Assembly: GCF_963583255.1 (NCBI RefSeq)
Contig: NC_084804.1
Span: forward strand, 34,326,953 to 34,390,952
From: Pyrus communis
Taxonomy: Eukaryota; Streptophyta; Magnoliopsida; Rosales; Rosaceae
Direction of reading: 5' to 3'
DNA length: 64,000 bases
Position 1 is the stretch's first letter. Every line of letters begins with the position of its first letter. Of the stretch, positions 11,867 to 24,572 are shown in pieces. Made by a program: the position numbers and the translations under genes. The notes under the pieces are model-generated. The model searched no databases. It worked only from the letters and a program-made list of their open reading frames with translations, and was not told where the DNA came from.

Positions 11867-11871
11867 TACAC

Positions 11872-13900
11872 CCATTTACACCTAACCAAGTTTTTATCAC
11901 TTGGAAGTGGAAACAAAAGACCATGTATATTAAGAATGTAGTGCATTTATCTCTTCCTGCATTGCATTTTGCAATTTTGATACTTTGGAAATAGCCTTAA
12001 ATGTTTTTGGCTTTGAGACAAGTGATTGAGAACCAATACTGGCTGAGAAAGCTTTCCTCTTGGTAATACCATTCTTGGATCTTGTTAACATAGGATGCAC
12101 ATTCATTAGTATTGGAAGAACAACATGAAGTTGTTCATGTTAGAAATCATGATCCATAAGGATTGGATGCTGTGTAGGCGTGTTTCCTGATATTTCAAGA
12201 CTAGGAGATTGTTTTGAACTATGACTTGGTGATGAATGAATAAAATTTGGGGTAATAGATACATGTGTTTCCAAGACATCTGAGGCACTAGATGCAGGCA
12301 AATAATCTAAAACACTAGATGCAGCCAATGAATCTAGGGCACTAGATGCATTTGTAGTTATTAATCTGTGATATTTGATGACAATGCATGAGTATGAAGT
12401 GGTGATATAACTTGATTAGTCAAGGTAATGCATGGTAATGATGTACAAGGATGCAGTGATGAATTTGTGATTGTGGAGGTTGATGTTTTGACATAACCAG
12501 AAAAAATTTTGTATGGAAAAACCGATTCATCAAATAGCATATGTCTGGATATGTACAGTTTATTCTGAGCAATGTCTAAACATATAAAACCTTTGTAATT
12601 TCTTGCATAACCTAGAAAGAAATATGTTGTTTTTTGTTGTAATTTGGAATTGTTATATGATTTCAAGAGAGGAAAACAGGCACAACTTGTTGTGGTTATT
12701 GTGTCATTGTCTTGATATGGACTTGCCAATTCCAAGTTAGCTAGCTCATAGGTCATATGTGAAGTTACACCAGTGTCTGCAACCCAGAATTGTTCTATAG
12801 GTGCAAATGGTTGATGATTGACATGCATTGCAGAGAGATTTGGGGGTCGTGACTTTCCTTGATAAGCAAAATTGATAGTATCGAATAGTTGAATGACCAA
12901 ATTTCCAGCAAATTTGGCATTGAATTGGAGAATTAGAACTTGTGACTGGTGTACTATGTCTCTGGAAGCAATCAACTGCAACATGTCCTCTTTGGTTACA
13001 GATTTGGCATGTTGGTATCTCAGATGGATGATTTGGGCAATGAGCTTGAAATGGCCTTAGAGCACCAAGAATTCCAAGACTTGCATTTGGTGGAAGATAT
13101 GATCTGCCTCTTACTTTTCCTTTGAAGTTGTTACCCTTGTAAGCCCCATAGTTGTAAGAACCTTGATAATGACCACCATAGTTGTTGTATTGACTGCCAT
13201 TGTTATTGTCTTGACCACCAGAATTATAACTAGTAGAGTTTGATCCACCACCATTACTCTTGTAGTTTTGATCATTGGTTCTAGAGCTAGAACCAAACTC
13301 AGCAGAATGTGATGAGTCTTGATCAAGAACTAGAGCTCTCCCTTTATTGGTTTCAATACCAAAAACCATTGCAGAACCAAAAGCTGTTGAGGACTCAAAG
13401 TATTGACCAATTGTTGTCTCTTCTGCCAACAATTGAGATCTGAAATCTTTTAGTGAAATACCATTCTCTCTGCCTCTTATAACACATATGAAAGTATTGA
13501 ATTATGTAAGAAGACCTTTCAAGGCAAGAATGATTATATCATCAATCATCGAAGATAACTCCTGCAACTGCAAAATGATCCCTTGTATCTTTAATCTTTT
13601 GCAAATACAAAAGACAGATTCAAACCCGTTTTTGATATTCTGGAGCTCAGTTTTCATCTAAAAAATTGTAGCTTTTGTAACTATTGAAAACCTCTCAGCG
13701 GGATTAATCCATATTTCATGAGAACTTTGACTTCCAATTATGCAGGACATTGCAGTTGTAGACAGAGTTGCAATGAGTAATTGCATAAAAGCACGATCGT
13801 GCATCATCCAGACAAGATAATCATCATTTTCAATCCCATCAGTTGTAGCATCATTATCAAACCTTGGAGGACATTTTCTTGATCCATCTACAAAACCCAT
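11872..13900 (-). pseudogene. copia gag-protease fragment with integrase core deleted
   Basis: Reading right to left on the minus strand: a UBN2/gag-type N-terminus (YLVWMMHDRAFMQLLIATLS), a glycine/asparagine-rich linker, a CCHC zinc knuckle (CQICNQRGHVAVDC near 13000), the protease motif WVADTGVTSHMT (12780-12745), and directly after it CACFPLLKSYNNSKLQ and FLGYARNYKGFICLD, which normally follow the integrase. The whole HHCC and DDE integrase core is missing, so a deletion of roughly 1 kb joined the protease to the post-integrase region near 12690. Frames are broken at about 13432 and 12984. The stretch 11872-12000 is the N-terminal edge of reverse transcriptase, with stops. Confidence 0.82.
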
Positions 13901-14208
13901 AATTCCATGACTTTGAAAGAGTAGTCTGATCTGAAAACTCCAGGTTAAGTAGTTAGAATCAACAAGCTTGACTGTAACTGATGTAGAAATGGTGGAGATA
14001 AGACTGGTGATTGGAGACTAAACAATCTTGAACTGATCAGTAGTAACCAACAATTAATGAGCAGAAGAAGAAGAATAGCAATTTCTTGAAGCTCTATGGA
14101 GATTCGAAAAAGCCGATTGTCATTTATCGTAGAACAATTTGCAAATCAGAGGGTAAAGAAGAGAAATTAAAGCTTTGATTGAGATGCGAAAGCACCATTC
14201 GATGCTTG

Positions 14209-14220
14209 GCGATGATACAA
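14209..14220 (-). other. Candidate copia primer-binding site
   Basis: The minus strand reads TTGTATCATCGCC directly after the LTR terminus ...TTTACA. Copia elements usually use initiator tRNA-Met (TGGTATCAGAGC). The match is partial, so this rests mainly on position. Confidence 0.4.
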
Positions 14221-14475
14221 TGTAAAGACTGAAGCAACAACTTCAATGGAGATGATCGAAGAAACCAAATTGTAGAGAGAGAGAGAGAGAGATGGAGAAA
14301 GAGAAAGAGAAAGATTGAGAGAGAGAGAGAGAAGTTTTCTTTTTTATTTCTTGAGAGTGAAGTTATCTTCTTACACCTTAGCTATATGTATGTATCTAAT
14401 TACATGGCTTGTAACACAAGCTAAGATGTGGATAATATTTGAATAATCTAACAACCTTAGCACTAGATTCTAACA
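14221..14475 (-). repeat. 5' LTR of the copia element, 255 bp
   Basis: Bounded by TG...CA on either strand (plus strand starts tgtaaagact and ends gattctaaca). It contains a (GA)n-rich stretch at 14275-14335. The 3' LTR is outside the window, so the boundaries rest on the TG/CA ends and the adjacent primer-like site. Confidence 0.6.
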
Positions 14476-16395
14476 GCCTTGTAACTACCTTTGGATCTTG
14501 TGACACTTGTCATCATCTAGACCCTCGAATTCCCTTCACTTGGATTCTCATCTTTGTGCTTGTTGTCTTTACTTGAATCCTCATCTTTGTGTTTGAAAAT
14601 AATGGAACAAAGATATTTCCTTCTGTATAACATTTCTGAATAATGAAAAAATGGAACAATAATATTTCATTCGTTAAACAGTTTTGAATAAGATATATGT
14701 ATAACATTCGTTGAAAATGATGTATATCATTTTAAGCAATTTAATTTCCTTCTGTCTACTTTTCTTCTAACTTTTGATTTCTTCTGGTGAAACATTAGGC
14801 TTGACTGATTTTTTATTTAAGCACTACAGCACACAATTCAACTTTCAAAATGGTGATTAAATTTTGAAAAAGAAAATGATTCTACTGTAATTATAAAGTC
14901 ATACGGAATTACACAAAACATTAATAGCGTACAAGTCCTTTATTCTTTGAATTTAGAAATCAGACGAAAGATATTTTAAGTTACACATAAATACTTAGAA
15001 ATATATGTTGGATCAAAATCTTAGTAGTTAACAAATTAATCAGGCTGATATGTATGTTTTGTATTTAAATAATCGAAAGCCAGCTGGTACGGCAAAAACA
15101 GCGACGACGCACACATATATACGGCCTACAATGCAGAAACATGTTAGCTAGAGTAAGGAAGGGGCCCGATAATTGCATGAAGATGTGGTCCTGAATCCCC
15201 ACCATAGCTATGCAATCCCAATTCACAACTCGATGAAATGGATTGAAGATCATTGGTCGTCATCAATTCATGGCATTTTCTAATATTGTATGCAGCAATA
15301 CAACTAGACCCGCTGTTTACTTGTGTTTAAACCTGTCTGTTTGTGTCATAAGTTGTATTCTTTTTTTTCTTTTTTCTTTTTTTTTGTCATGCAGTCTTAC
15401 GTCGAAACATGCATGTAACTAATTAAATCTGATATTATAGGAATAACTACAATCGGCGTGCACCATATATATGATAGGCATGTTCTCTCAATTTTTATGT
15501 TCATGTATACATCATATGTGAAGAAAGATATTCAAAAAACGGTATACAAATATTATACATTGAATTTCTCTCGTTTAATCAATAATTTATAGATCAAGAA
15601 TTTGACAAGATTATTAATTGAACATTGAGGTAGGTTTTTTTTTCGCTAGTGAAGTAGGATTTGTAATTATATTTAGGAAAAGATATTTTGTTATTCATCG
15701 TATATATTCACCCTCCGAACGGTTTTGGAAGTCTTTGTTAATTTATATAGGTAAGCAATAGGCTAGGGCAGGATGAGTTCAGTACCACAAAAATTTGAAA
15801 TTCCTATTCTTAATGGAAGTTGGTACAAGTCTATTCCATGAGTCCATGACGATGTTGTCTTAAAGTAGTCATTACTTTGCACGTTTTGTGGAGCTGCGTG
15901 ATGGTGATGTAATCGGATTGGACGCATGGGTTTGGCACATCTTATTATAGGTCGTCCAATAAGCTGCAACCATGGTCACATTTTCATTAAACTTCAATGG
16001 CTCAACAGCCTCAACCAAACGCGAAACTAGGATTTTGGAAATTAAAAGGGGTAAATTTTAGGAAGGGTTACCGAATTATACCACGAATTTAGTTTAAGCT
16101 CATGATCTCTAATAATAGTTGCTTCACTTCTCGAATAACTAACCATGTCGAATAACTAGACTACTAAACATTGACTAACATACAAATGTTTAACTAGGCT
16201 TTATTGTATCAACATGACTTATTCATATATTATCTTTGTATACCAAAAGGCGAACAAAGGCTGAAAGATAGCATAGTCGTCTACGTGCCTTGGAGCAATC
16301 TTTCTTCCCTCGTCGTTAACCATAATTCACAAGTTACAAATTTCTCTGACAATGCTCATTCATAATTGTGCTGAAAGAGGAGAATGGCTTGTGTG
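14476..16395. other. Intergenic, no gene recognised
   Basis: About 1.9 kb of AT-rich sequence between the two transposon nests. Only short ORFs of 60-70 codons without motifs are present. A T/C-rich run lies at 15360-15386. I see no RNA gene or transposon termini here. Confidence 0.6.
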
Positions 16396-17737
16396 CACTA
16401 CTACAAAAAACACTTTGCGCGACAAAATAAGTTTGTTGCACAAAGTATAATTTTGTCGCTCAAAACCTTGTGCGACGAAATTTTTCTTGCGCATGGTTCG
16501 TCGCACAAAACTCGTGACAATAAGGTATGTGCGACGAAAATTAATCTTCGTCACGCAAAGATTTTTTAATTTTTTAATTAAATTAATTTAATTTAATATT
16601 TTGCGCTATGAAATATTTTGTCGTGCAAGGTTTTTGAATTTTTGTTTTATTATTTCTCTTATTTTAATTTAATTATATTAATTGTTTGTGCGACAAAATA
16701 TTTGGTAGCGCAAGATTTTTCAAATTTTTACTTTTTTAATTTAAGTTAATTATATGACTTTATTTTTTAATTACTTTAATTTAAATTGATATATTCAAAA
16801 TAAAATTACATATGAAAAATAGTGATCAAATTATCCAATATATATAATATATTTAAAATGTACACATAAATTAACAAAGTACAATAATAAAATCCTAATA
16901 CAAGTCTATATTGGTGGTAGTGGCGGGGGATATGGTCTAATAACATCCTAATCCTCACCTTTCGTCGTCAAAGTCTCGATGATTCCCAGCGAACAAAACA
17001 AACGTGGTCAAATAATCAAAAAACAACATAAAATAATACCAAAACATCGACATAATCTCCCCTGAAATTGGCAATACCCCAAATCCTACCCCAAACTCCA
17101 CCCCACACCAAACCCAATTAATTAACACTAAAAACACATATTATTGAAAATAAAATAAAATTTGCGGAGTAAATTCCTTTTGGCAAAAATGAAAGTCAAT
17201 GGGACTGAGAGAGAGGAGTGAATGTGAGAGAGAGATGAGATAGTGAGTGAGAGTGAGAGATTGAGAGGAGAGAGAAGAGAGATTAAGTGAGAGTGAGTGT
17301 GAGAGAAAGGGTCACATTTGGGGAGGGAAAGAGATGAGAGGTAAGAGAATAGAGAAAGACATTGAGAAAATTGTGGAGGACTTATTTTAGTTTTAAAAAC
17401 CGTATCACTTTGCACAACGAAGGATACGAGTTTGCGTGACGAAATATTGGTCACGGAAAGTCTTAAAAAAAAAAAAAAAAAAAAAAAAAACAATTTCCCA
17501 CGTCCTATTTTTGGTGCCCACCCAAATATAGGTTCGCCAAGCAAAATTTAAAAAATAATTTTTATAAATAATAAAAATGAAAATAATTTTATTTTAATAT
17601 TTTAAAATATAAATAAATTAAAATAAATAGGGTTGAGGAGACAAAATGTTGATTCGTCGCGCAAAGAAAATAGTTTAACTATATAAATATAAAATTAAAT
17701 AAAAAAAATATGTTCTAAATGTTGATTCATCCATCAT

Positions 17738-18929
17738 CTATACTATAAAGACGTGTGTAAAAAAATGTTCTAAATAGTATATTTTCATCCATCAGATACC
17801 CTACAAGAACATGGGTTCGATAGAAAATATGGTATTCCAAAATATTCTAAGTAAGCATAATATCTCATAAAACGTTTCATGAAACGTAATCAATAAATCA
17901 TGCTTTTCATGTATGCATTTCTACTATTAAAAAATACAATTTAAAAGGGGTCCACTCATAGATACTTCGCCGTCGAAGAGCCATGCAAACTAGCGAAGAT
18001 GGAAATCGCCACAATAAATGCACCTAAGCATATAAAGGGTCCAATTAATAAAAATGTATTCAAATGATTGAATTTGGAAAAACGGACGTCAAAAACGGGT
18101 CCAAGACATCAAAATTAGCCTAGAAGGGTCCCGAACGAAAGCCCAAAAAAAGTCAAAAAGTCAACATTGACTGGTCAAAGTCAAAGTCAACGAGTTCGAG
18201 TCGATCAACCGATCCTAGTCAAACCGGGTTAATGGGCTTGGGTTTGGTTCTGATTGGGCCTAGGGTTAGTGGACCGAATCCATGGCCCAAAAGCCTGGAT
18301 CCAATAAGGTTTGGGTGTAAACAAGCCTAAAGCTCGAGTTCTATACACGGCCTAAAGGGCCCTGGTTTAACTAGGTTGGGACGAGCCAGCCCAATGGCCT
18401 GGTCTTGACGGGAAAAGAACGCCAAAGCTTGCCCAACTACAGTCGATGGCCAAAACGTCACCCTAGCCTCCGATTTAGGTGCCAAAATGAAAATGGAGGT
18501 GAGAGGAAGAAGTTGGTACCTTCGATTTGTCATGAAACGGCCGGAGGTGGCCGGGTTTTGTCTCAAAACCCACTGTTTGCCAGACCTGGGTTTGGTATTC
18601 TCTGGGTACTCCGGAGCTTCACGAAGACGGTGGAAAGGAAGGGGAGGTCCACGAGGGTGATGGTGGTGCTGTGCCGTCACGAGGGTGCTTCTAAGGGTGT
18701 GCATGGGTGCGGGTTCAATAGGCAAGAGAGGGAAAGAGGGATAGAGTGAGAGAGAAAAATGAGATGAGTGAGTCTCGTGGTAAGAGAGAGAGATAGGGGA
18801 TGAGGGGATGAGTTGGGTTAATGCCAGGTGGTAAACGAAAAGAGAAAAGAATCTAAAAGGGAGTGTCCGAATTGGTTAAGGATAAAGGGACCATAAAATT
18901 ACGAACTAAATTTGGGGAGGGGTTTTACA
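17738..18929 (-). repeat. 3' LTR of the nested LTR element (truncated)
   Basis: Aligns with 23653-24569 plus 26360-26697, that is, the right LTR with the small CACTA element removed. Shared landmarks are tcatccatcatctatact at the left and ggggaggggttttaca at the right. The outer part found on the right (21388-23650) is missing here. Confidence 0.7.
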
Positions 18930-18945
18930 ATTTACCCCCCCTTAA
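18930..18945 (-). other. Polypurine tract of the nested LTR element
   Basis: Minus strand reads TTTAAGGGGGGGTAAAT immediately before the LTR start TGTAAAACCCC. A G-rich purine run abutting the 3' LTR fits plus-strand priming. Confidence 0.6.
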
Positions 18946-19008
18946 ATAAAATTTCGTCCCGAAATTTAAAATAACTTGCTACACTAAAATACTCGAAAAT
19001 AGGAAGAA

Positions 19009-19057
<49 letters not shown>

Positions 19058-21372
19058 CATAACGAAGAATTCAAGTCAGAGCGGTTGCACAAAATGGAAA
19101 ATGCCACACCGTCATGATCGGGTTGCAATGATTCCATCTTTCGTGCCTCCAGGCTCATACCTTCTTCCCCCATCAGTGTAAAAGTAGAAAATATACTTTA
19201 TAAAATTATAAAGTCAAATACATATAATAGCATAGGGTCAAAAGTATGTACATATAATACGATGATGTCAAAATAGATATGTACTAACATATAGGTTGAA
19301 AACTCGTACTGAAATTAATAGGGAAAGTGGAAATGACTCAACTAAACATTTGTAACATCTGAAAACCAATATATAACTATAATAAGGTAATTTAAAATAC
19401 TTATTCTGAAAACCAAAATTGAAAATGAAGGTCTCGCCTGAGCATTTGAAACGCCACATACTCTGAGAACAGATGTGTCTTTGGATCGAGCCCCAACAAT
19501 TACAAATCTATAACAATTGTCGTAGACGGGTCTACCTGCCCACTTGCTCAATGAACCTAATGAATAAGTTATCGATACAATAGTCAGCCGCCTACGATAT
19601 CGATCGCACATTAGTTATCTCAATAAGCGCAGTAATTTTCCAAGGATGCACAATTTCCTATATCATAATTTCGATCTTCCAAATACCATTTTGCCCCACA
19701 ATGTGAGAGTGTACAAGGATCGTCTGATTCTTACCTCGACCGTGTTGTCGTACAATTCTAGAGCACACTAAACAACTATGCTAGAAGTGTTTTGACATTC
19801 ACGTACTTACAATTAATAAGGTCCTGAAGCGAAGTAGTGGAAAGATGCATTAAGGCGCACACATATCGTTGGAAAAGAACTACTAGAGTATGATATGATG
19901 TTTATTAATTGTAGCAAGATAATGAGTGGTAATTATTCAATCCTACGTGAAGATAGTGATGCAATCTGCTGATCACCTGCACTATAATCTTCACCAATCT
20001 TTGCTAAAAGACAGCTTAACCTCACACTTACATGGACCTTTTCCTAGTAACTCTGGAAAACCTGTGGAAGGGTTATGCTCTTAACGTTCATATCCGAATC
20101 GATAAGAACTGGGCGCACACTTCCGCCGAAACGATCGATTGTGAATTTCTCACTGATTGAGAGAGAAACCATGTCGAGAAGGCTAAAAGAACACTCAAGA
20201 ATTTGAGGGTCAAAATAAGTCCATCAAAACTAGAGTACAAGACCAAGGATACTTCGCAGTTTCATGATACTTTGTGAAGATTATCAATTTCCAACGATCG
20301 CAATCCTTTTAAGGAATTAATGAGAATAACGTCTACTACCAAAGAGTCTCTTGAGAAAAAATATTTAGATGCCAACAAAGAACCCATTTGAAAGATGTAC
20401 CTTAGGATTCAAGAGAAATGGCTACCATGTTAATAATAGACCCAAAAGCTCGAGCCAAGCAAGCAGAAAACGAGAAGTCACCTTCCCCGATAAGCAGTAT
20501 CTCTTGAGAGTCATTGTAGTGCTCAAACCACCTCTCCATTTTTGCTTAGTAGCAGATTTCTGGTCAAATAAGGTCAATGTTGGTGGAAAGAAGAAAAACT
20601 CGCAAATGATCAACCTAAAAACCCATGAGAGCACACACCTTTCGAGATAAAGGTAAATTCTACATGTGTTTAAGCCACAAGATGAATGAACACAATGCGT
20701 CCTCCTAAGGAAGTATTTAATCTAAATGAAGTCAACGCTCGAAGAATTTGGTGTGAAGCTGACAATCGATGTTTAATGAACTTGACCTCGTGGTTGGAGT
20801 AAGCAAAAAGGTTAACGATAGAACAATCGCCTAGGATTGGTCTAAGGATCCACACACATTTCCTTAACTGGAACGATTCCGAGAACACTAGTTCAATCCC
20901 ACTAATTGCCACTTACTAAACTTCGTAACAACTAGTGCTTTCTCGCTTCCTCTAACACGTATTTCAAATGTTTCGAGTAGTTTCCAAAGAGATATGACTC
21001 TGCCAGCCATTCCTAAGGAACGCATGTTGTAAAGTAACATCAACGTTTCAAATTTCTAGTTGGTCTTAACCAACTTGTACCACTAAGATTTTTCCATTTC
21101 CCAACATTCCGATGTAGATCCGACTCCACCTACAATTCCCAAGGAATGCATGTTGCAGAGTATCGATCCACTGTTGAAAGTCGTTCAACAATCCATTTTG
21201 TCATCAATGAGGCACTATCCCGACACGAATTTCTTCTTCTTCCACAAGATGTGATTATTCATGCAGTATGAGGGTTGCACAACCATGCCGAATGACAACA
21301 AATATGGAAGTCGTAACATCCAAATGATGTCATGACCGATACACTACTATAGTAACAGAAGATCTTAAGTAT
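18946..21372. other. Interior of the nested LTR element, no coding region recognised
   Basis: About 2.4 kb without a recognisable retroviral domain; ORFs are short and contradictory. An (AT)n microsatellite at 19011-19047 runs into a short (AC)n. The region may be a decayed gag-pol remnant or a LARD interior. Confidence 0.5.
19011..19047. repeat. (AT)n microsatellite followed by (AC)n
   Basis: About 18 AT units, then tagacacacacacat. Probably length-variable. Confidence 0.9.
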
Positions 21373-21384
21373 GCTCTAATACTA
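21373..21384 (-). other. Primer-binding site, initiator tRNA-Met type
   Basis: Plus strand gctctaatacta is the complement of TAGTATTAGAGC, 10 of 12 bases identical to the common plant site TGGTATCAGAGC. It lies three bases from the LTR terminus tgacacgcc at 21388. Confidence 0.6.
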
Positions 21385-21404
21385 ATCTGACACGCCCCGA
21401 ACCT

Positions 21405-22461
21405 TAGGGGCGGGCAAACGAGTACAGGAACCGCTAGTCGAGGCAGGTAATTAAGGTTTGGGGCGGGTACGGGCCAATTCCTAATTTTTAAAAAGAGAAA
21501 CAGGGCGGGGTGGGGCTTTGAAATTTTAGGTTCGAGCCGGTTCCAGAAGTATAGAAAAATGGGTACCCGGACCAGCCCGTTTGTAATTGTAATGGACTGA
21601 CGAGATTGAAGAGGAACCTACTTTCAAATATGAATCGTTAGTTTTACCCTATGAAGGTCTCCTCCTTGAGCTCGACTCTCATCTTTGTCACTAGTCCTCG
21701 AACTCAGACTCGATTCTCTCTCGTCGTTTCGCCTCGTCCTCTCCTCCACCACCCCGAGCTTGACTCTGTCACTCGACCTAGGTCTCCTCAAGCTTAAGTT
21801 TAAAAGTTTACAAAGACTAAAAAAAGTCGTCGCCATCAAACTCATCAACACATCTGCATCAGTACCCGCCCCCCATCCTCTCACCGAGCTTTACCTAAGT
21901 ACACGTGGCATTCGGATTGCAGTCACAGGATCCCCCGACCCACCATCCCATCTTCACCGTTTTGAACTCTAGCGAGAGTGACGACTCTACATTCCAAGTC
22001 GAGCTGAAGAGTCCGATTAGGGATTTGAATCGACGGTTGGAATTTGCAGGGAGGTTCATGAAGACAGCATTTGGGTCACGTTTGGACTCTGAATCCACCG
22101 AGCTCATTATTTTCAAAACAGTTCAATGGGATTTGGCAGCTGGGTGAGAATCCAAATGGGTAGCGAACTGTTTTGGTGGATTTTCCCGATTCGCATGTGG
22201 GTATGCAGGCGCTTGAGTTTTGAGCTTTGGCTATGGCAGCTATGGGGGTTGAAAGGATGAGGATGGTGACAACAGGGATCAAAGTCAGAGATTTTCAGCC
22301 TGTGGGGACCCGTAGAACCGACCCGTTTCAAAAGGGCCAGGTTAGGTCCGAATCTCATTTTGAAAAATCCAAAACCCGCCCCACCCCGCCCCGTATTATT
22401 TATAAACAGGTCGGTTTAGTTCCTTCAATTTTGGGCCCGGCCTGGCCCGTGCCCACCCCTA
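21405..22461. mobile_element. Non-autonomous hAT-like element carrying a gene fragment
   Basis: Ends are TAGGGGCGGGC on the left and, read inward on the minus strand, TAGGGGTGGGCACGGGCC on the right, typical of plant hAT elements. Flanks are ccgaacct (21397-21404) and ccgaaccc (22462-22469), an 8-bp target duplication matching 7 of 8 bases. No transposase is present. The interior holds a minus-strand fragment of a wall-associated receptor kinase gene, so this is a gene-capturing element of the Pack type. Confidence 0.8.
21830..22282 (-). pseudogene. Captured wall-associated-kinase-like ectodomain fragment
   Basis: The minus strand starts with a signal peptide (MIPVVTILILSTPIAAIA), then cysteine-rich sequence with the galacturonan-binding signature VRYPFGFSPSCQIPLNC and GGFRVQ. 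After a frame change come NLPANSNRRFKSLIGLFSS, typical of the central part of WAKL ectodomains, and an EGF-like remnant (CDCNPNATCT, then GGGY.CRC). No transmembrane or kinase segment follows. In functional relatives this region is extracellular and binds pectin. Here frameshifts and stops make it non-functional. The source family is WAK-like (WAKL14/20-type by overall pattern); the exact parent cannot be named. Confidence 0.7.
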
Positions 22462-23104
22462 CCGAACCCGATGTCCGTGGGACATCGAAATAATCATGTA
22501 TTGGTCAACACCCAAGGGTGACAAAAGCCATTTATTGAAAATATGATAACTAAAATATGAATAAGATAAAAGAAATTTAAATATAATTAATATGCAAATG
22601 AGGAACATGTTCAGAGCATACAACTAACTAGAACACTAAAAGAAATAATATAAAACTGAATGAATAAATGAATGGGTCCTACACCGAGGGGGCTCGAAGA
22701 TGCCGATACGGAAGTGCCTTGACGCTGGGATCGTAAACCTCGAATCTAAATCCTGAGGGGGCCCAAAACAAACATGAATGGACCAAGTTGATATACATAT
22801 ATAATAAAACAGTTATCAACATACTAACCCCCAAAGCTTTATGAAAACTAATAACATAATAAGTGGTAAGTTTTCTGAAAACCCTAGAATGCCATAAAAT
22901 ATCTCATAAAGCATATATTGTATCAGTATAATATCTCCCGGCCCAATACCAGCACCATGTCTCTCGACCCGAAGCCAAAGATTATTTTCTCCCAGCCCAT
23001 TACCAGCTCCATGTCCCTCAGCCTGAAGCCAAGGATTATTCCTCCTGGCCCACAACCAACACTAAATCCTCGCCCTAGGCGGAATAGTGACCACTAGATA
23101 CACG

Positions 23105-24060
23105 CAAAACATTAAACATAATCTTTCCAAACATAGGTACATATATCTCAAAATAATCTTCAAAGTATAAAGTCATCCATCATCTATACTATAAAGAAGT
23201 GTGTAAAAACATGTTCTAAATAGTATATCGTCATTCATCAGATACCCTACAAGAACATGGGTTCGATAGAAAATATGGTATTCCAAAATATTCTAAGTAA
23301 GCATAATATCTAATAAAACATTTCATAAAACGTAATCAATAAATCATGCTTTTCATGTATGCATTTCTACTATTAAAACATGCAATTTAAAAGGGTCCAC
23401 TCACAGATACTTCGCCATCGAAGAGCCACACAACTAACGAAGACGAAAATCGCCATAATAAATGCACCTAAGCACATAAAGGGTCCAATTAATAAAACTC
23501 TATTCAAACGATTGAATTTGGGAAAATAAACGTAAAAAACTGATCCAGGACGTCGAAATTAGCTATGAGGGGTCCTAAATGACAAAACATTAAACACAAT
23601 CTTTCCAAACATAGCTACATATATCTCAAAATCATCTTCAAAGTATAAAGTCATCCATCATCTATACTATAAAGAAGTATGTAAAAACATGTTCTAAATA
23701 GTATATCGCCATCCATCAAATACCCTACAAGAACATGGGTTCGATAGAAAATATGGTATTCCAAAATATTCTAAGTAAGCATAATATCTAATAAGACATT
23801 TCATAAAACGTAATCAATAAATCATATTTTTCATGTATGCATTTCTACTATTAAAACATGCAATTTAAAAAGGGTCCACTCACAGATACTTTGCCGTTGA
23901 AGAGCCACGCAACTAGCGAAGATGGAAATCGCCATAATAAATGCACCTAAGCACATAAAGGGTCCAATTAATAAAACTTTATTCAAACGATTTTATTTGG
24001 GAAAACGAACATCAAAAACTGATCCAGGACGTCGAAATTAGCTTATAAGAGGTCCCAAAC
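23105..24060. repeat. Direct tandem duplication, 478-bp unit, in the 5' LTR
   Basis: caaaacattaaacataatc at 23105 and caaaacattaaacacaatc at 23583 open two copies that run in parallel to gacgtcgaaattagct and end at 23582 and about 24060. Copies differ by scattered substitutions. The truncated 3' LTR shows only one copy. Confidence 0.85.
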
Positions 24061-24572
24061 GAAAGTTAAAAAAAAAAATCAAAATGTCAACATTGACCGT
24101 TGATCGGTCAAAATCAACGTCAAATCTGACCATTGACCGGGTCAAAGTCAACAGGTCCAGGCTCATCAACCGAGTCCTGGTCAAACCGTGTCAATGGGCT
24201 TGGGTTTAGTTTGGGTTGGGCCTAGGGTTTGTGGACCAGATCCATGGCCCAAAGGCCTGGATCCAATAAGGTTTGGGTGTAAACGGGCCTAAGGCCTGAG
24301 TCTTATACACGGCCCAAAGGGGCCTAGTTTGACTGGGTTGGGATGAACCAGGCCAATGGCCTGGTCTCAACGGGGAAAGAACGTTGGAGCTTCCCCTGCT
24401 CTAGTCGATTGCCAAAACGTCACCCTAGCCTCTAATCTAGGTGCCAAAATGAAAGTGGGGGTGAGAGGAAGAAGTTGGTACCTTCGATTTTTCGTGAAAC
24501 AGCCGGAGGTGGCCGGGTTTTGTCTTAAAACCCACGGTTCGCTGGACCTGGGTTTGGTGTTCTCTGGGTACT

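Larger units (their letters stand above)
8813..14475 (-). mobile_element. Degenerate Ty1/copia retrotransposon, interrupted twice
   Basis: Minus-strand copia order is readable from right to left: LTR 14221-14475, candidate primer site 14209-14220, gag (about 13900-12990), protease and post-integrase region (12984-12361), reverse transcriptase (12000-11872 and 9754-9240) and RNase H (8922-8813). A solo LTR (9760-11866) splits the start of reverse transcriptase and the Athila-like element splits RNase H. The remaining 3' part and 3' LTR lie left of the window. In-frame stops, frameshifts and loss of the integrase core show it is dead. Confidence 0.85.

Noticed and set aside
16400..16700. Short regularly recurring GCGACGAAA motifs resembling a CRISPR-like array
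   Set aside because: Spacing is irregular, both orientations occur, and they are CACTA subterminal repeats in a plant genome.
17128..17544. 138-codon minus-strand ORF with a phenylalanine run and serine-rich tail
   Set aside because: Translation of a poly-A/T tract and a GA-rich stretch inside the CACTA arm; low complexity.
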